Below, in pieces: positions 20,301-28,979 of a stretch of 64,000 nt of DNA; the first letter of the stretch is position 1; the number at the start of each line of letters is the position of its first letter. The notes below the pieces were generated by a model. It made no database searches. It had not been told where the DNA came from and saw only the letters and a list, made by a program, of their open reading frames with translations. The position numbers and the translations under genes are program-made. Origin of the DNA: Clytia hemisphaerica (taxonomy: Eukaryota > Cnidaria > Hydrozoa > Leptothecata > Clytiidae); assembly GCA_902728285.1 (NCBI GenBank), contig CACVBU010001172.1, positions 248,001-312,000 of the forward strand, written 5' to 3'.

Positions 20301-21384
20301 TAATGTCAGAAATGTCCATTCCTGAGGAACGTTTGAGGAACGAGTGAGGAACGCTTAAAATTAATGTCATAAATGTCCATTCCTGAGGAACGTTCGAGGA
20401 ATAGATGAGGAATGCTGAAATGAAGTTGAAATATCACCGTTCCTGAGGAACGTTCGAGGAACGAGTGAGGAACGCTTAAGAATAACGTCATAAATGTCCA
20501 TTCCTCAGGAACGTTCGAGGAATAGATGAGGAATGCTAAAACAAAGTTTTGAAATATCCATTCCTGAGGAATGTTCGAGGAACACTGAGGAATGGTGAGG
20601 AATAGAAGAGGAATAGTGAGGAATGGAGATGTCCGTGAGGAATGGTGATCGGGTTAGTAGTGCGTGTCTTTTTCAAGTTCAATTTATCCAAGTATTCGAA
20701 TCGGTGAGCGTATTTTGCTGTAAAAATATTTCGCCCAGCTTTTATTACAATTGTCCTTGTTTGAAGGCGAAATTTCTTTTGCCGAAGGTTCGCCTGTTTT
20801 TAAAGTAAGTGCTCCTGAACATCTGATAAATACGAGTCTCATACAATGGAGTCCCCATAACTCACCATAAGCGGTTTTAGACCTCGTCGAACTTATCAGG
20901 GGAAGAGATTCGTAATTGTAATTTCATTGTTTTTTAACGAGCGTTGCACTTCTTCGCATGTTTCCGACGTACTTGCTCTATTGTCTTAAATCCGCAAAAC
21001 TTTGAATAGTTGGAAACTCCACTGTACTAATACAGTTGACGCTCTCTAATTCGATCTTCAAGGGGAATTGGATTCTCATCGAATAAGGGAGCGTCGTTTA
21101 TGAGAGTTTCTTGTTAACGGGGACTTTGAATTTCATCAAATAAGGGAGCCTATCGAATAGTAGAACGTCGAATAAGAGAGCTTCAACTGTATTAATATTC
21201 ACATTTTCTCTTTAGACACAAAGCAGTATACACATACAAGCCTACCAACGAAGATGAAGTTGAACTCAACATCGGAGACATTGTCCACGTCCTTGAGAAA
21301 TGTGATGACGGTTGGTTTATCGGAACCTCTGGACGTACCGGTGTGTTTGGAACGTTTCCGGGCAATTATGTCACGCCCGTATGA
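1953..21384 (+). CDS. SORBS: Sorbin/vinexin-family adaptor with three SH3 domains (5'-partial gene)
   Basis: Spliced coding sequence, with exons at 1953-2359, 2818-2932, 3168-3518, 15480-15575, 16128-16164, 16895-16937, 17441-17665 and 21216-21384. Every junction is GT-AG and all phases join without a stop. The product has a charged, probably helical stretch rich in Glu/Arg/Lys, then two closely spaced SH3 domains (each with ALYDY-like, W and PxxY signatures: [10 protein letters not shown]...FPVSYVE and [10 protein letters not shown]...FPSNYIE), a low-complexity linker with a His run, and a C-terminal SH3 ([12 protein letters not shown]...FGTFPGNYV). The DDGWF.GTS...FGTFPGNYV pattern and the 2+1 SH3 layout at the C-terminus are typical of SORBS1/2/3 and fly CAP. 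In that family these SH3s bind vinculin, Cbl and actin regulators at adhesions and muscle attachment sites (family knowledge). The 5' exons, including any sorbin-homology domain, lie left of the window or were not recognised in 1-1952. Confidence 0.9.
2360..2817 (+). repeat. Intron with four tandem copies of the 3' splice-site region
   Basis: About 55-68-bp units repeat the motif pyrimidine tract - CAG/TAG - GGAACTT - AATCAC.CAT - ACAGGSTAA - TTAACACCACAT. AGs followed by GGAACTT sit at 2634-2635, 2689-2690, 2757-2758 and 2816-2817. Only the last joins to the open SH3 frame. The first three copies reach an in-frame TAA within a few codons in the phase set by the upstream donor. Confidence 0.85.
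2818..2932 (+). CDS. SORBS: SORBS exon: body of SH3-1
   Basis: Phase 2 in, phase 0 out (GAG|GTAAGT). It encodes [19 protein letters not shown] and GIFPVSYVE, that is the RT loop acidic residues, n-Src loop, conserved Trp and the 3-10 helix Tyr of an SH3 fold. Confidence 0.9.
3168..3518 (+). CDS. SORBS: SORBS exon: inter-SH3 linker and start of SH3-2
   Basis: 351 nt, phase 0 to 0. A Pro/Thr/Asn-rich disordered linker (many TPP, SPP and TPK motifs) is followed by [19 protein letters not shown], the first strands and RT loop of SH3-2. The donor is AAG|GTATAT. Non-LTR retrotransposon sequence begins only about 15-20 bp downstream. Confidence 0.88.
3535..4012 (-). pseudogene. Non-LTR retrotransposon, C-terminal part (split by BEL insertion)
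   Basis: Minus-strand frame with the post-RT signature ...[15 protein letters not shown]..., then [18 protein letters not shown], a usual tail of APE-type LINE proteins. It ends near 3551, followed by a short TCAAG-type repeat as 3' tail. Its 5' continuation is at 12436 and above: the reading frame matches across the 5-bp target duplication once the BEL element is set aside. Confidence 0.82.
4013..4814 (-). repeat. BEL 3' LTR
   Basis: 802 bp with TG...CA ends on both strands. Nearly identical to 11616-12435, except for a roughly 200-bp block (4320-4530) with many 1-4-base indels. Confidence 0.93.
4815..4825 (-). promoter_or_regulatory. BEL polypurine tract
   Basis: In element sense GTTGGGGGAG lies immediately before the 3' LTR, the expected plus-strand primer position. 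Confidence 0.75.
4841..4864. repeat. T24 homopolymer
   Basis: 24 consecutive T on the + strand (A24 in element sense), between the end of the BEL coding region and the polypurine tract. An odd position for an A-run in an LTR element. Confidence 0.9.
4871..5161 (-). pseudogene. BEL C-terminal domain (DUF5641 type)
   Basis: [10 protein letters not shown]...[20 protein letters not shown]...RSLVLIRG is the small beta-barrel tail that ends BEL polyproteins. It stops just before the A-run and polypurine tract. Confidence 0.83.
5161..5580 (-). pseudogene. BEL integrase C-half
   Basis: [20 protein letters not shown] carries the third catalytic acidic residue, and [13 protein letters not shown] is typical of BEL integrases. 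Frame shift near 5190. Confidence 0.83.
5532..6056 (-). pseudogene. BEL integrase zinc-binding and core
   Basis: HHCC zinc finger ([17 protein letters not shown]...CPRC), catalytic core DLAGPFQSY (first Asp) and [11 protein letters not shown] (second Asp). The frame shifts near 5580 before the catalytic Glu. Confidence 0.85.
5933..6619 (-). pseudogene. BEL integrase N-terminal region
   Basis: About 180 residues with a Lys/Ser/Thr-rich insert, then [20 protein letters not shown] leading to the zinc-binding part. The frame is lost near 6050. Confidence 0.75.
6562..7791 (-). pseudogene. BEL RT C-half, Pao peptidase region and RNase H
   Basis: Contains [29 protein letters not shown] (RT catalytic box), a Peptidase_A17-type region ([18 protein letters not shown]) and an RNase H-like core ([29 protein letters not shown] with the acidic residues kept). 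It ends at the approach to integrase (INGYEWMR). Confidence 0.87.
7716..8960 (-). pseudogene. BEL protease end and reverse transcriptase N-half
   Basis: The frame reads [47 protein letters not shown] and [14 protein letters not shown] (RT motif A with its Asp). Continuation to motif C needs another -1 shift near 7790. Confidence 0.85.
8891..9190 (-). pseudogene. BEL aspartic protease segment
   Basis: The frame contains [10 protein letters not shown] with the catalytic DSG, and [20 protein letters not shown], as in DUF1758-type BEL proteases. It lies one frame off from Gag upstream and one off from RT downstream. Confidence 0.82.
9184..11565 (-). CDS. BEL Gag-like polyprotein with 26 octapeptide repeats
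   Basis: The open frame starts at the first ATG at 11565 ([14 protein letters not shown]). Residues about 20-230 are 26 tandem copies of SSDTS(I/T)(R/H/C)P encoded by 24-bp repeats. Then come [10 protein letters not shown] and a helical Gag-like region (DUF1759 type: [20 protein letters not shown]), and Cys/His motifs CFICGATNH (its last Cys is replaced, SNGP) and [11 protein letters not shown]...C...C. The ATG at 10866, right after the repeats, is an alternative start that would exclude them. The frame stops at 9184, where a -1 shift is needed to enter the protease. Confidence 0.82.
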   Translation of the reverse strand: MNTRKKDRIDYRILASTGEIVIAHPSSDTSTCPSSDTSIHPSSDTSIHPSSDTSTHPSSDTSTRPSSDTSIHPSSDTSTRPSSDTSIHPSSDTSIRPSSDTSIRPSSDTSIRPSSDTSIHPSSDTSIRPSSDTSIRPSSDTSTRPSSDTSTRPSSDTSIHPSSDTSIRPSSDTSIRPSSDTSIRLSSDTSICPSSDTSIRPSSDTSIRPSSDTSIRPSSDTSIHPSSDTSIRSMADTEIKIILFSASGLEDQILDIIQDYAPDDIKESPELIKSCATKIETLRNQFREKHRELRFHLQDQDGVYEQSYSKQLTLITSKVSEYVKCLTKYNIAISATSQATQEHKSEFAIDDLTQSMKHLKTTITFIAGKCTNEDLKQRKKDLSSVSTEFNSLSLKMKELLDLNIKPDKFASLKKDYDMLLELRLSYQSSLQEEIKTRELDKLDNFKKSQLNIKLPTFTGYDSHIDIYTFNSEFNKLFSDIPKSYQSDLLKNNHLGKHALELVKNVTDIQDIWTRLKDAFGDRRLLLSNKLSKLNSIDLKHKDSIKITESLSKVINVMRDLMHLASDHNIENELYYGDALTHLSNKLGQSRMMRWLTLTCESPREGKYKWKQMIEFLEKEIKVQQQVTVIQSNTKTSNSTNDKEKDKRKSGSSTYYGSSDGKPQHQQHQEPICFICGATNHIKSNGPRGTKLIQYFSCKKFVDMTTSQRFKFLQDNGLCYQCLYPGAQMDRGKHAEGKCQRDFICKNPAHNSEITKKHVLVCDDHKFDQTNKDVLEHTRADASEDSQSLRIPRI
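10868..11510. repeat. 24-bp minisatellite, about 26 copies
   Basis: Unit GTGTCGGACGACGGACGAAT plus 4 more bases. Variation is mostly at the positions that alternate Ile/Thr and Arg/His in the encoded octapeptide. GC-rich compared with its surroundings. Because 24 is divisible by 3, most other frames are also open and give spurious ORFs. Confidence 0.95.
11616..12435 (-). repeat. BEL 5' LTR
   Basis: 820 bp. It carries the element promoter by position. Directly followed (element sense) by leader sequence. No TGG-starting tRNA primer site is visible next to it. Confidence 0.92.
12436..14710 (-). pseudogene. Non-LTR retrotransposon: endonuclease and reverse transcriptase part
   Basis: On the minus strand, in order: AP endonuclease start ([13 protein letters not shown], about 14700-14435), endonuclease end (QIDFIITN...DHSLV) plus a basic linker (14176-13550), RT fingers ([32 protein letters not shown], 13221-12913), RT palm with [14 protein letters not shown] and a degenerate catalytic box NADD instead of Y/FADD (12857-12648), then the segment leading to the BEL insertion. 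Several frameshifts and stops make it defective. The clade (CR1, Jockey or RTE side) is not resolved by eye. Confidence 0.82.
14886..15021. mobile_element. 136-bp foldback element, CATGATATGCACC family
   Basis: The arms CATGATATGCACCATTGCAA and its complement are followed inside by CAGCTGATTGGTTG / CAACCAATCAGCT and GTGACGTA. A second copy is at 48500-48648. Confidence 0.85.
15294..15381. repeat. Foldback with ATTCTATTGG arms
   Basis: GAAGTCATTCTATTGGTTAG pairs with CCAATAGAATGGTTTC, with GTGACGTA between. Resembles the 14886 element in its core but has different ends. Confidence 0.6.
15480..15575 (+). CDS. SORBS: SORBS exon: body of SH3-2
   Basis: 96 nt, phase 0 to 0, with acceptor TCTTTTCAG and donor GAG|GTAAAC. 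It encodes [17 protein letters not shown] and [12 protein letters not shown]. It completes the SH3 begun in the exon at 3168-3518, across a roughly 12-kb transposon-filled intron. Confidence 0.9.
15755..16021. mobile_element. hAT-like MITE with 5-bp target duplication
   Basis: Termini CAGGGTGTCTACG at both ends, inverted. TCAAA flanks on both sides (15750-15754 and 16022-16026). CCTTGAAAA subterminal repeats. 267 bp, no transposase. Lies in the SORBS intron 15576-16127. Confidence 0.85.
16128..16164 (+). CDS. SORBS: SORBS linker micro-exon
   Basis: 37 nt encoding [12 protein letters not shown], phase 0 in and phase 1 out, acceptor ACTTCAG, donor GTATTG. It is accepted because it keeps the frame to the next exon. 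The short length makes it a candidate alternative exon. Confidence 0.65.
16165..16894 (+). other. SORBS intron, no element recognised
   Basis: AT-rich with scattered TGCTTATAA motifs. No ORF or clear inverted-repeat element seen. Confidence 0.5.
16895..16937 (+). CDS. SORBS: SORBS linker micro-exon, Ser-rich
   Basis: 43 nt, acceptor TTTTTCAG, donor GTAAGT, encoding [13 protein letters not shown]. Phases match the exons on both sides. Ser-rich, so possibly phosphorylated (inference). Confidence 0.65.
17013..17098. repeat. Foldback GAGCAATTG...CAATTGCTC
   Basis: Arms GAGCAATTGGCATAGATTTA and TAAATCTATGACAATTGCTC around a short loop, in the intron 16938-17440. Confidence 0.8.
17174..17407. mobile_element. 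MITE next to a splice acceptor (GGAAGAAATTT family)
   Basis: Ends AGGAAGAAATTT and AAATTTCTTCCT, flanked by TTAA on both sides. GCGGGAATTTAATTTGGCGG motifs inside link it to the larger copy at 56406-56745. It ends about 33 bp before exon 17441. Confidence 0.78.
17441..17665 (+). CDS. SORBS: SORBS linker exon
   Basis: 225 nt, acceptor TCTTTTTTAG, donor GTGAGT. It encodes a polar acidic linker with an YHHHHDD run and ends GKGEP. The splice continues into PHKAVYTY of SH3-3. A 234-bp inverted-repeat element ends only about 30 bp before the acceptor. Confidence 0.82.
17829..18107. repeat. Inverted-repeat element with long G runs
   Basis: Ends CTCGGGTACCTAATAG and CTATAAGGTACCCGAG. Inside, a unit with an 11-12-G run, GGTTGGAATAA, then GTCCTGRGTGGAAA is repeated. 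Several G runs on one strand could form G-quadruplexes. Confidence 0.7.
18693..20662. mobile_element. CACTA (EnSpm)-type non-autonomous transposon
   Basis: 1,970 bp. Both ends are CACTACTAACCCGATC in inverted orientation, flanked by CGT on each side (18690-18692 and 20663-20665), the 3-bp duplication expected of CACTA elements. About 140 bp of terminal repeat is near-identical, then each arm is an array of roughly 60-bp units containing CGTTCCTCAGGAATGG (18740-19275 and, inverted, 20150-20600). The roughly 870-bp centre has no transposase. Part of it (about 19860-19990) matches 53700-53815. Confidence 0.87.
21033..21189. mobile_element. Mariner-like MITE with TA duplication
   Basis: CAGTTGACGCTCTCT at the left and AGAGAGCTTCAACTG at the right, flanked by TA. 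157 bp. A related copy is at 55921-56178. It ends about 25 bp from the acceptor of the last SORBS exon. Confidence 0.82.
21216..21384 (+). CDS. SORBS: SORBS last coding exon: SH3-3 and stop
   Basis: Phase 2 in. It encodes [31 protein letters not shown] and [12 protein letters not shown], then TGA at 21382-21384. This is a complete SH3 at the extreme C-terminus, as in all SORBS proteins. A mariner-like element ends about 25 bp before the acceptor. Confidence 0.92.
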
Positions 21385-21745
21385 TGATAATTCGAAACTG
21401 GTATGACGTATTGCTACACAATCTTGTTCAATATTTTCATTGGCAACTGTTATCAAGGAATTCGGTATCTTCTAAATATTGAATTTAGTTTCGATGATGT
21501 GGATTGGATGTTACGGGGAAGGCCATAAGAAAGGAAGGTAGATCTTGAGTCGATTCTGTTCCTGGACTTAAGAGTTATGGCGCAGGTTTATAACGAAATG
21601 AAAGGTTATAAGAGGTAATTCTAACAATGAATCAGCTCTAAGAGATTTGGACTAAAACCAAGGAATAAAAACTAAAAGAATATTATAATTTTTTTGTCAC
21701 ACATATTTCTGTTTGTTTGTGTCTTAATAAATTTTTTGTATCATA
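21385..21745 (+). other. SORBS 3' untranslated region (probable)
   Basis: AATAAA motifs occur at 21664-21669 and 21726-21731, followed by a T-rich stretch. The true cleavage site is not determinable here. Confidence 0.5.
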
Positions 21746-22470
21746 TGCACTTTATATAAACAAAATAATTTTTTCTGGTATTTTTGTCTATTTTTTGTTG
21801 ATTTTTTTTCTTTTTTGTATGTTTTTTTACTCAATTTCAATTCAAATATTAAAATTTTAGGTTTAATGATTATTATCACATATTTTTCATCTCTACTCTC
21901 TACGCAAGAATCTTTGAGGCTTTTTAATAAACCTTTTCTTACTATTAGACGGAAATTTTCATGTAAAGGGTTTGCCTTTTTTTTCCCCAATTTTTTCATC
22001 TTTCAACTTTGTCGATTTTCTACCTGCTGCTAAAACTTCTTGTATATTTCTACAAAGGATAAAATTTTGTAAAATTCTTTTCTAAATTTAAACCCTCGAT
22101 CCAGATTCACTAAGGTTGGTTGCAACAGTGATTTTAACCTTTCATTTCATTTTACTTACTAATTTCTTTGCTTTGTTAACAGTTCTGTCAAATTTTTAGG
22201 GGTATCATAACATGTAAATAGAAAAAATTCTCTAAGATTTTCTCAGTATTTGCAAAACAGACTATTGCAGTGAAAAGCATAGTCTCAAGGAAATCAAATA
22301 TGCTTTTTATCGATACTGAGGTTTTATATATTAACCTTATTATTGCTATTTTTTATGTTCTAGGCTACTTATATATGTGTAGGTGAATGAATTTCTGTTA
22401 TAAAACGCTTGAATGTCTTGCATCTCATAGTAAAAAGTTGACTCAAACTTTACTCAAGCAAACTTGGCTA

Positions 22471-22679
22471 CAAGTTTTTTTATAAGAACATCCAAAATTT
22501 TTGAAGCCTTCGGATGTTCTTAACTTTTTGAGTTTTAAGCCTAAAAATGTTCTTATTTTGACCATTTTGTGAATATTTTTTATCATTTTCCTAAGAAATA
22601 AGGTGTTTTTGAGTCCATAAAGCCTTAAAATGTTCTTGACTTGTTATTAACATTTTGGCATGTTCTTATATAGTAGCTA
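22471..22679. mobile_element. MITE, TTATAAGAAC family
   Basis: Starts TTTTTTTATAAGAACATCC and ends GGCATGTTCTTATATAG. Internal AAAATGTTCTTA and its inverse occur several times. Same family as 53188-53452. Confidence 0.7.
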
Positions 22680-23617
22680 GTTAAGAGCTTCATGGTTTCG
22701 AAGTTCTGTAAGTCTAAATGAGAGATGTATTTTAAAATTGGTCATATTTTCGAAAGTTAATCGACATAACAGCGACGTAATAATTCTTTTTATTTCAAAA
22801 AGTCTCTTTGCTCTACTACTACTATGATTTTATTCAGTTTATCATAAAATGAAATTGTATAAAAAAACTTCTAGATAATTTGATAATATTGAGAAAAACA
22901 TTTTCTATTCAAACTTTATATTCAGAAGTTTTCTTGTTTTTACTTCCAAACTTTTCTTACTAAGTACGTTTCCTGGTCAGGTCTACGATTTAATATAGGA
23001 GGATCGTAACCGCTAAAGTTCGCAAAATTGACTTGTGGATATAGATTCTTCGCAAAATTATGATTGGGGAGGGAAAATGCAACTTGACAGTACTTGTATT
23101 TGTATATAACGTTTATAAGCATACTGAGACACTAAAAACTAAACATATCATAAGCATGTTAGTGAGTTTTGAGGTTTGTCAGTGAAATAAAATTTTATTG
23201 CTAAAATGAAGAAAAAAGTCATTGTACAAACATACAAACATGCATTATAATTTTGTCGAGAAATCGTCGTTTTTGTTTTGCGTATAAAAATAAGCATATA
23301 ATAAGCATATTTGAGCTTGATTCTAAAAAATTCCTTAGCATAACCGAGCATATCCCCAAAAAACATATGCTTTATAAAGAAATATGTATATGAAGTGCGG
23401 CCAAGAAACATGAGATTCAAATCAAAGATTTCGTAAAAATCAACCTGAGGGTCTAAAATTTAAATATTCTGCTAAGATCCTGTAAGGTTGAAAAACATGA
23501 GAAAGATCCCAACGGCGAGAGTGTTACGAAGGCCTTTAAGAGCACATACAAGTATAATATATTATAACCGTATTTATTTGGATGAGGACAGAACCCGATA
23601 AAGTCTTTTACAATTAT

Positions 23618-23812
23618 CGGCCCTAAGTGACTATATTTTGGCTTGGTGACTAAAATTAGGGCCGAATAAAAATTTGGGCCGACTAAAGATTTAGAAAAGG
23701 TCAAAACTTAGTTATTAGTCGGCCTTTAGTGACTAAATTTTGACGAGGTGACTAAAATTAGGGCCGACTAAAATTAAGACCGACTAAGCTTTGGCCGATA
23801 AGGTAGAGATAA
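23618..23812. repeat. Two tandem units of about 102 bp
   Basis: CGGCC.T.AGTGACTA.ATTTT followed by GGTGACTAAAATTAGGGCCG recurs at 23618 and 23720. Confidence 0.7.
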
Positions 23813-24076
23813 AGAAACGCCAATGCAAACAGCGCAGTAGTAAGCGATACATAGCCTTGCTGTTTCATATCGTATTGAAAATTATGATTATGTCTAAAAA
23901 TGATTAAAAATTGAGTAATCTGAGATCCAAGACTTATAATCGAAATTTAATTGTGATTTTGTGCCACTTAGTCCAGGGAAAGTGTGCTAAAAATGAAATA
24001 CAACTGTGCATTTTTGACTAGAAAGTATGAAATTTGGTACAGTGGTACCTTAGGGGGTAAGAAACATTTTAAGCTT

Positions 24077-24252
24077 CTGACCCACTTCCGAAACACCTGT
24101 TTGTGAATTTTACAGACCAGAATGCCTCCCAAACAAGCAATTTCATTTTTGTTCCAAAACATGTCATATCATATACTGTTGGAAAGGTTTTTTCATACTG
24201 ATTCTAAAAATCATCACAACATGTATCTGAAAATGGACCGGAAGTGGGTCAG
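24077..24252. repeat. Distant inverted pair CTGACCCACTTCCG
   Basis: A perfect 14-bp inverted pair at 24077 and 24239, about 150 bp apart, just upstream of the tubulin promoter. Confidence 0.6.
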
Positions 24253-24429
24253 AGATCTTTATCCTTTTTCCTATGTGTCATTTTAAAAACATACTTTTAC
24301 TTTCGTCTCTATAGCAACTTGTAACAGATGTAAACAGATATATAAGAGAACAAAGGAGGTCTGGAAAAAGAGCGGGCTTTTCTCGAGAAATTCTTTTGTT
24401 CACAAGTTTGTTTTTGCCGTCACCGAGAA

Positions 24430-24653
24430 ACCATAAACCACGTGATCTACAATAGTGGATTTCATTGGTTTAGAAAATTCAACAACCAATCAGATTCGAT
24501 CATGTGCACTACATAAACTGCACCTTGATCTTCCATTCCTCATTCGTTCTTCGCAAGGAAGTACAGGCGAACCGTTACGTCGCAAAGTATATCCCTGACT
24601 AAGTTTATCCACTTTTCAAAACTTTTCTTCTTTGATAACAAATCTCAATCAAC
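24430..24653 (+). promoter_or_regulatory. Alpha-tubulin promoter and 5'UTR (probable)
   Basis: CACGTG E-box at 24439-24444, ATTGG at 24464 and CCAAT at 24486-24490 (one on each strand). No clear TATA box; ACATAAA near 24511 is the nearest. The leader runs to the ATG at 24654. The transcription start is not determined. Confidence 0.5.
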
Positions 24654-26954
<2,301 letters not shown>

Positions 26955-28115
26955 GGAGATCTCCCCTAAACTGAGATCCTTTTTACAGTTATTTACTTGT
27001 AAGCAATATGTGTAAAAGAAATATGATGACATGAAAACAAAGATACAAAAGACTGAAAATGATAAATTGAGACGTTGTTTAGTTCCTTTTTGTTTTGAAA
27101 TTTTTATACTTGATTCAATTTTAGGTCTTTTCTAATTTGTAAAATTTTCGATTTGTTCTTTACTGAAGTCTGTTCCTAAAACATCCCTCTCATTCCTCTT
27201 GAATGACTGAGTAGAAAAAATATTCGTTTTCAAATTTTTAAGAAATTCTACTATCGCTCAAAATCATCTTTCCAACGAGTTAAAATTTTTCATAAGAACA
27301 AACTATAAGACTAAAAGCTTCGATGGCCAAAATATTAAGAACATCTTAAGGCTTCAAGTACTCTATAATGCCTAATTTCCTAGAGAATTGCTCAAATATA
27401 CCCCAAGAATGGCAAAATTAAGGACAGTGCAAGAACTCGTGTGAATTTGATGTTTTCACGTTCTCGTTGTCGTACTCGTTTGATTGCGGAAAGTGCCTAT
27501 TTTAGTAGGGTCGTTTAGCATAATTTACAGGAAAAAAATAATATATAGCTGAAACTTTCTCCAGACCTTCTCTATAGGATGCTTATGCCTCAGGAAAAAA
27601 ATAACCTAGAATCTAACTGGTGGAACATTCCCTTTTTGGGCAATTTCTTTTTTCCCCAGGCAAAACCCTAAGGGCGAAATGTTTTGAAAATTTCAAACTC
27701 ATTTTCAGACAATATCAGGTATACCATTCGAAAGCTCTCAAAAACTATACAGAAGACTTTTAAACGGGTATGGCCGATTTCATTACCTAACTCGAGATAT
27801 TTCATGCGCAAGTTCCACTTTTCGCCACATTTTGGTCTAAAATTGACCAAAAATTGCATCTTCTGCGTGCAGTGTAAGGTTCGAAATGATCAAAGATAAG
27901 AAAAATTGTACTCAAGTTGTCACCATATTTAGCCTAGTGGAAAAGGTCAGAAATTTTCAAGAAAAGGCATCGAGTCAATTTTTTTCGGCCAAATTTATTC
28001 AAATCTTTCTAAATTTTCTCTGCACTGTAAAAAAAGAAGGGTCCGATTTCAAGGGCCGTTTTGGAATCGAACCCCCCCCCCTGGGTTCACTACTAACTAT
28101 GGTGTAGCCGAGGAA
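26955..28115 (+). other. Tubulin 3'UTR and spacer
   Basis: No canonical AATAAA within the first 120 bp after the stop. A partial copy of the TTATAAGAAC MITE lies at about 27289-27420. A C13 run lies near 28070. Nothing else recognised. Confidence 0.5.
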
Positions 28116-28568
28116 TCAACCTCGTCCCCGTGTATCCCAGGCTTTATTTACGTTACTGATTGACGCCAGAGAATACCCTCTGGTGTTGGCTGATGCGAGT
28201 TCCCCCTCTCGATCCCTGCGTATTATCAGCTTTTTGATTCTTACTGATAGCGCTAGATAATACCAGGGTATTCTCTGGCGTCAATCAGAGTAATGTAAAT
28301 AAAGCCTGTAATACACGGGGACGAGGTTGAGGGGGAACTTCTCAAAACAATACGTCATGAAATATTCTGACGTTACAAAGTTACACTGCAATGCAACGAC
28401 CTCAATAAAGAAGAACGAAATCTGAAAAAAGAAAATCTGAAAAAAGAAATCTGACGTTTTGTTTTTGAATTACGTAATCTTTCGCGTTCGAAAACCAGCC
28501 AATGCCAGGGTTTTATCTAGCGCTATCAGTAAGAATCAAAAAGCTGATAATACGCAGGGATCGAGGTT
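28116..28568. mobile_element. Mutator-like MITE with 9-bp target duplication
   Basis: GCCGAGGAA flanks both sides (28107-28115 and 28569-28577). The termini carry AACCTCGTCCCCGTGTAT and, inverted, AACCTCGATCCCTGCGTATT. Inside, the terminal sequences recur in inverted order around 28197-28340, so it looks like two nested or head-to-head copies of one family. Confidence 0.75.
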
Positions 28569-28908
28569 GCCGAGGAATGCCAGTCAGTCGGTTAGCTGTC
28601 TTACTTTTTTTTATAAGCATAACGTTATCATGCATACTTAGGCTCAAACTCGGTAAAAAATAAGCTTAAGCATCGTCTACAAATTACAATACAAGAAAAC
28701 TGTAATTTTTCCAGCCGAATCAATGTTCCGTGACTTAAAAATTCAAAATTTCCATGAACTCAAAGAAAATCAACAGAACGAAGTCTTCGCATATTATTTA
28801 AATAAACTAGTCATAGCTTTCACTAAATGCCCCCACATAAAAAGATCATGTCATGCACTTATAAAGCTTTAATGCTTTAAAGATTAAACATTAAAAAATA
28901 ATCAGGAA

Positions 28909-28979
28909 TAATTGATTGATTTAATTATTGATTGATTGGTTGATTAATTGATTGATTGATTGATTTATTGATTGATTGA
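28909..28979. repeat. (TTGA)n microsatellite
   Basis: Degenerate GATT/TTGA tetranucleotide run of about 70 bp. Confidence 0.85.

Larger units (their letters stand above)
21746..24339 (+). other. Spacer between SORBS and alpha-tubulin
   Basis: No gene seen. It contains the MITE at 22471-22679, a tandem duplication at 23618-23812 and a hairpin pair at 24077/24252. The rest is AT-rich. Confidence 0.6.

Noticed and set aside
28060-28100. tRNA or SINE box-B-like GGTTCGATTCC on the minus strand
   Set aside because: No matching A box or cloverleaf at the right distance, and it borders a C13 run.
28085-28100. CACTACTAAC, same as the CACTA element end
   Set aside because: Only ten bases match, with no partner terminus or 3-bp duplication nearby.
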